A stretch of DNA of 64,000 nucleotides, from positions 806,001-870,000 of the forward strand of contig CAWCIW010000005.1 in assembly GCA_963795825.1 (NCBI GenBank), written 5' to 3'. Shown here piece by piece: positions 61,687 to 64,000 of the stretch. Origin of the DNA: BOG-908 sp963795825. GTDB taxonomy: Bacteria > Pseudomonadota > Alphaproteobacteria > Acetobacterales > Acetobacteraceae. The first letter of the stretch is position 1. Each line of letters starts with the position of its first letter. The notes under the pieces are model-generated. The model was not told the origin of the DNA. It made no database searches and saw only the letters and a list, made by a program, of their open reading frames with translations. Made by a program: the position numbers and the translations under genes.

Positions 61687-62844
61687 TCACTTAGCGCCGC
61701 ACTGCGTGGACAACCGATAGATCATCACATGATGATACGGCTTGCCCGGGTCGACACGCGCGGAATCGAACGCCGGATGGTGCGGCGCATCGGGGAATTT
61801 CTGCGGCTCCAACGCTATACCGTCGCCCATGCGATAGAGGTGGCCAGCTTTGCCGACCAGCTTGGCATCCAGGAAATTGCCTGTGTAAACCTGCAACCCC
61901 GGCTGGTCGGACAGAACTTCGAGCACCCGGCCGGACGCGCTATCCTGCAGCCGCGCATCGAGTTGCGGCGCAGCGGTCAGGCCGTGATCGAGCGCGAAAT
62001 TATGGTCGTAGCCGTGCCCGAGCCGGATCTGCGCGTCGCGTCCGTCGCGCACGCCGTCGGCCAGGCGGCGCGGCGTGCGGAAGTCGAACACCGTACCGGC
62101 CACGGCGCGCAGCTCGCCGGTGGGGATCAAGTCCGCATCCACAAGCGTGTAATGCGCGGCCGGGATGGTCAGCGTCTCGCCGAGTGCGCCGTCCGGCGCG
62201 CCTTCGCCGGCCAGTGCGAACAGCGCGTGATTCGTCATGTTGACGATGGTCGGCTTGTCGGTCGAGGCGTCGTAGGTGATGCGCAAACTGCCGGAATCGT
62301 CGAGCGCGAATGTCACGCTGACGTCGAGTTTGCCGGGATAGCCTGCCTCGCCGTCCGGGCTGGTGCGCGTGAACGTCACGGATGCTTCTGGCCCGCTCGC
62401 GACAGCGGCCACGCGCCAGAGCAGTTTGTCGAACCCCGTGGTGCCGCCATGCAGCGAGGCGTGCGGCTCGTTGTGCTGCAGGTCGTAATTCTTGCCGTCC
62501 AGCGTGAAGCGGGCGCCGGCTATGCGGTTGGCATATCGCCCGATCGTGGCGCCGAAATAGTTCGGGTGTTGGACGTAGGATTGCAGGTCGTCGTAGCCTA
62601 GCACCACGTCCGCCTTGCGGCCGCGGCAGTCGGGCGCGATCAGGCGCTGCAGCGTGGCGCCATAAGCCAGGATAGTCGCCGCATAGCCGCGCGAATCCGA
62701 CAAGGTCACAGCTTCCACGCGCCTGCCGTCCGGCAGCGCACCGGCGTCGCTCCGGGTCGCCTCGGCGGCCAGGCAGGGGGCAGCCGACGCGAGCGAGGCG
62801 GCTAAAGCATAGCGCCTAACACGGATTTTCAAAACTGCCCGCAT
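61687..62844 (-). CDS. aldose 1-epimerase (galactose mutarotase), exported
   Basis: 385 residues from ATG at 62844, chosen because it starts a signal peptide (RRYALAASLASAAPCLA). Family features are YFGATIGRYANRIAGARFTLDG, NHALFALAGEG with the catalytic His region, GYDHNFAL (catalytic His-Asp area), and the Glu in FLDAKLVGKAG/IALEPQKFPDAPHHP. It interconverts sugar anomers, here in the periplasm, feeding the divergently encoded carrier and the aldose dehydrogenase. Confidence 0.88.
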   Translation of the reverse strand: MRAVLKIRVRRYALAASLASAAPCLAAEATRSDAGALPDGRRVEAVTLSDSRGYAATILAYGATLQRLIAPDCRGRKADVVLGYDDLQSYVQHPNYFGATIGRYANRIAGARFTLDGKNYDLQHNEPHASLHGGTTGFDKLLWRVAAVASGPEASVTFTRTSPDGEAGYPGKLDVSVTFALDDSGSLRITYDASTDKPTIVNMTNHALFALAGEGAPDGALGETLTIPAAHYTLVDADLIPTGELRAVAGTVFDFRTPRRLADGVRDGRDAQIRLGHGYDHNFALDHGLTAAPQLDARLQDSASGRVLEVLSDQPGLQVYTGNFLDAKLVGKAGHLYRMGDGIALEPQKFPDAPHHPAFDSARVDPGKPYHHVMIYRLSTQCGAK

Positions 62845-62885
62845 ATCATCTGCCCACCCGAATTGCATTGGCGCCGGTCGCCTGC

Positions 62886-62908
62886 TATTGTTATCGGACA
62901 CAACAATA
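62886..62908. promoter_or_regulatory. inverted repeat in the mutarotase/transporter divergent promoter
   Basis: TATTGTT, nine nt, AACAATA. It is the only AT-rich symmetrical site in the 73-nt divergent gap, so it is a candidate operator, perhaps for the GntR protein at 58789. Confidence 0.4.
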
Positions 62909-62917
62909 AAGCGCGCA

Positions 62918-64000
62918 ATGCGAAACGTCATGCCCGGTCGCGGATCGGCGGATCAGGAAATGCCGTCCGATGACGGGCGGCAGACCCGCGCACTCGCCTT
63001 GCTGGCCTGCCTGTTCTTCGCCTGGGGCTTCATCACCGTCATCAATAACACGCTGCTGCCGCATCTGCGCAGCGTGTTCCAGCTCGATTACACGCAGACG
63101 ACGATCATCGAATCGGTCTGGTTCATCGCGTATTTCGTGGCCTCGCTGCCGGCCGCCTGGCTGATCGAACGCATCGGCTACCGACCTTCGCTGGTCGCCG
63201 GCCTGGCCATCATGGCCGCCGGATCCTTGCTGATGGTACCTGCCTCGCGCGTGCCGTCCTACGCCATCACGCTCGTGGCCCTGTTCGTCATCGCCACGGG
63301 CATCACGCTGCTGCAGGTGGCGGCAAACCCCTATGTCGTGGCGCTCGGCCGCGCGGAGACCGCCTCGTCGCGCCTCAACCTCGTGCAGGCGATGAACTCC
63401 GCGGGCACGATGCTGGCACCGATCTTCGGGGCCACCCTCATCCTGGGCCGCTCGGTCAGCGGCACGGCGAAACTCGGCGCTGTACTCTCGCCCGCCGACC
63501 AACTCGCGGACGCGCATTCCGTCGAGCTGCCTTACCTTTTGGTTGCCGCCACGCTCGGCATTCTTGCCGTCGTGTTCTCGCTATATCCGCTTCCACCAAT
63601 ACTGCGCCGGGCCTCCGCCGGTGCTGCCAGCCCGCCACGACGCACCCTCTTGCGGCATCGCAACCTGGTGTTCGGCGTGCCCGCTATCTTCATCTACCTG
63701 ATCGCGGAAATCGGCGTCGCCAACCTGTTCATCAACTTCGTCAGCGCGCCCGACATCGGCGATCTCACCCACGCGCAGGCCGGCCGCTACCTCGCGCTGC
63801 TGTGGGGCGGAATGATGGTCGGGCGCTTCGCCGGCGCGGCGCTGATGCGCAAGATCCGGCCCAATATCGCGCTGGCCGGCGCGGCCTCCGGCGCGTTCGC
63901 CGCAATACTCGTCACGGTGTTCTGCGACGGCAGCCTCTCGATGTGGGCGCTGATTTCCGTGGGCCTGTTTCACTCCATCATGTTCCCCACGATCTTCACG
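62918..64000 (+). CDS. FucP/GluP-type sugar:H+ symporter (MFS), 3' end outside window
   Basis: About 360 residues are visible. TM1 has LALLACLFFAWGFITVINNTLLPHL, TM2 has VWFIAYFVASLPAAWLIERIGYRPSLVAG, then ATGITLLQVAANPYVVALG and SRLNLVQAMNSAGTMLAPIFGA. These are hallmarks of the FucP family of fucose, glucose and galactose symporters. ATG at 62930 is an alternative start. It is the likely uptake step of the sugar cluster. Confidence 0.9.
   Translation, partial: MRNVMPGRGSADQEMPSDDGRQTRALALLACLFFAWGFITVINNTLLPHLRSVFQLDYTQTTIIESVWFIAYFVASLPAAWLIERIGYRPSLVAGLAIMAAGSLLMVPASRVPSYAITLVALFVIATGITLLQVAANPYVVALGRAETASSRLNLVQAMNSAGTMLAPIFGATLILGRSVSGTAKLGAVLSPADQLADAHSVELPYLLVAATLGILAVVFSLYPLPPILRRASAGAASPPRRTLLRHRNLVFGVPAIFIYLIAEIGVANLFINFVSAPDIGDLTHAQAGRYLALLWGGMMVGRFAGAALMRKIRPNIALAGAASGAFAAILVTVFCDGSLSMWALISVGLFHSIMFPTIFT

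Overview
The window is GC-rich chromosomal DNA of an alphaproteobacterium. The best guess is an Acetobacteraceae-type Rhodospirillales member. The reasons are the PQQ biosynthesis operon, a DUF1489 protein, a MucR-type regulator, a CYP153-like P450, hopanoid-transport-like membrane proteins (HpnL/HpnN style), and two-hairpin intergenic repeats of a kind I associate with that family. This assignment is inference; there is no rRNA or phylogenetic marker here. No prophage, transposase, integrase or CRISPR array is visible.

Layout. 0-3 kb: an edge-truncated TauE/SafE exporter and a two-gene glycosyltransferase operon of LPS-core type. 3-12.3 kb: a permease, a YgfZ-like protein, a Tim44-like protein, an omega-aminotransferase (GabT-like), PutA with an overlapping alpha/beta hydrolase, and DUF1489. 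12.4-20 kb: a secreted PQQ-propeller protein, UvrC, FolB with a degenerate SDR, a CYP153-like P450 and an MFS carrier. 20.1-29 kb: an unknown protein with a CNF1-like Cys/His spacing, a polysaccharide ABC exporter, and a five-gene peptide ABC importer. 29-41 kb: a DDAH-like hydrolase, MnmA, small envelope proteins, two tandem OmpA-like proteins, a hydroxyacid dehydrogenase, tRNA-Val, MucR and a thiolase. 41-43.5 kb: pqqA-C-D-E without pqqB, then tRNA-Ser. 43.7-44.9 kb: an ArsR regulator with its SDR target. 45-54.8 kb: a phosphonate, probably phosphonolipid, locus. 55-64 kb: a non-phosphorylative sugar oxidation cluster.

Main biology. The 45-54.8 kb locus encodes PEP mutase fused to a nucleotidyltransferase, phosphonopyruvate decarboxylase, 2-aminoethylphosphonate (AEP) transaminase, a second nucleotidyltransferase, a PhnY*-like dioxygenase, a CDP-alcohol phosphotransferase and two lipid-transport-like membrane proteins. 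Together they could make, hydroxylate, cytidylylate and attach AEP to a lipid and then move the lipid. A sigma70-like promoter with a perfect TetR-type palindrome at its start point precedes pepM. The sugar cluster has mutarotase, FucP-like carrier, aldose dehydrogenase, lactonase, IlvD/Edd dehydratase, SDR, FAH-family hydrolase and a GntR regulator.

Main structural signal. Nineteen intergenic loci carry about 31 copies of one 40-45 nt AT-rich hairpin half-element, often as head-to-head pairs closing a 125-225 nt hairpin (REPIN-like). Halves fall into three subfamilies in which the stem top and a downstream purine tract change together, and many copies start exactly at a stop codon. A second two-hairpin repeat occurs twice.

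Caveat. Ten genes are split by single-base frameshifts, 13 of 14 of them net +1 insertions. This looks like residual sequencing error, so I annotate these genes as whole CDSs and mark the break.
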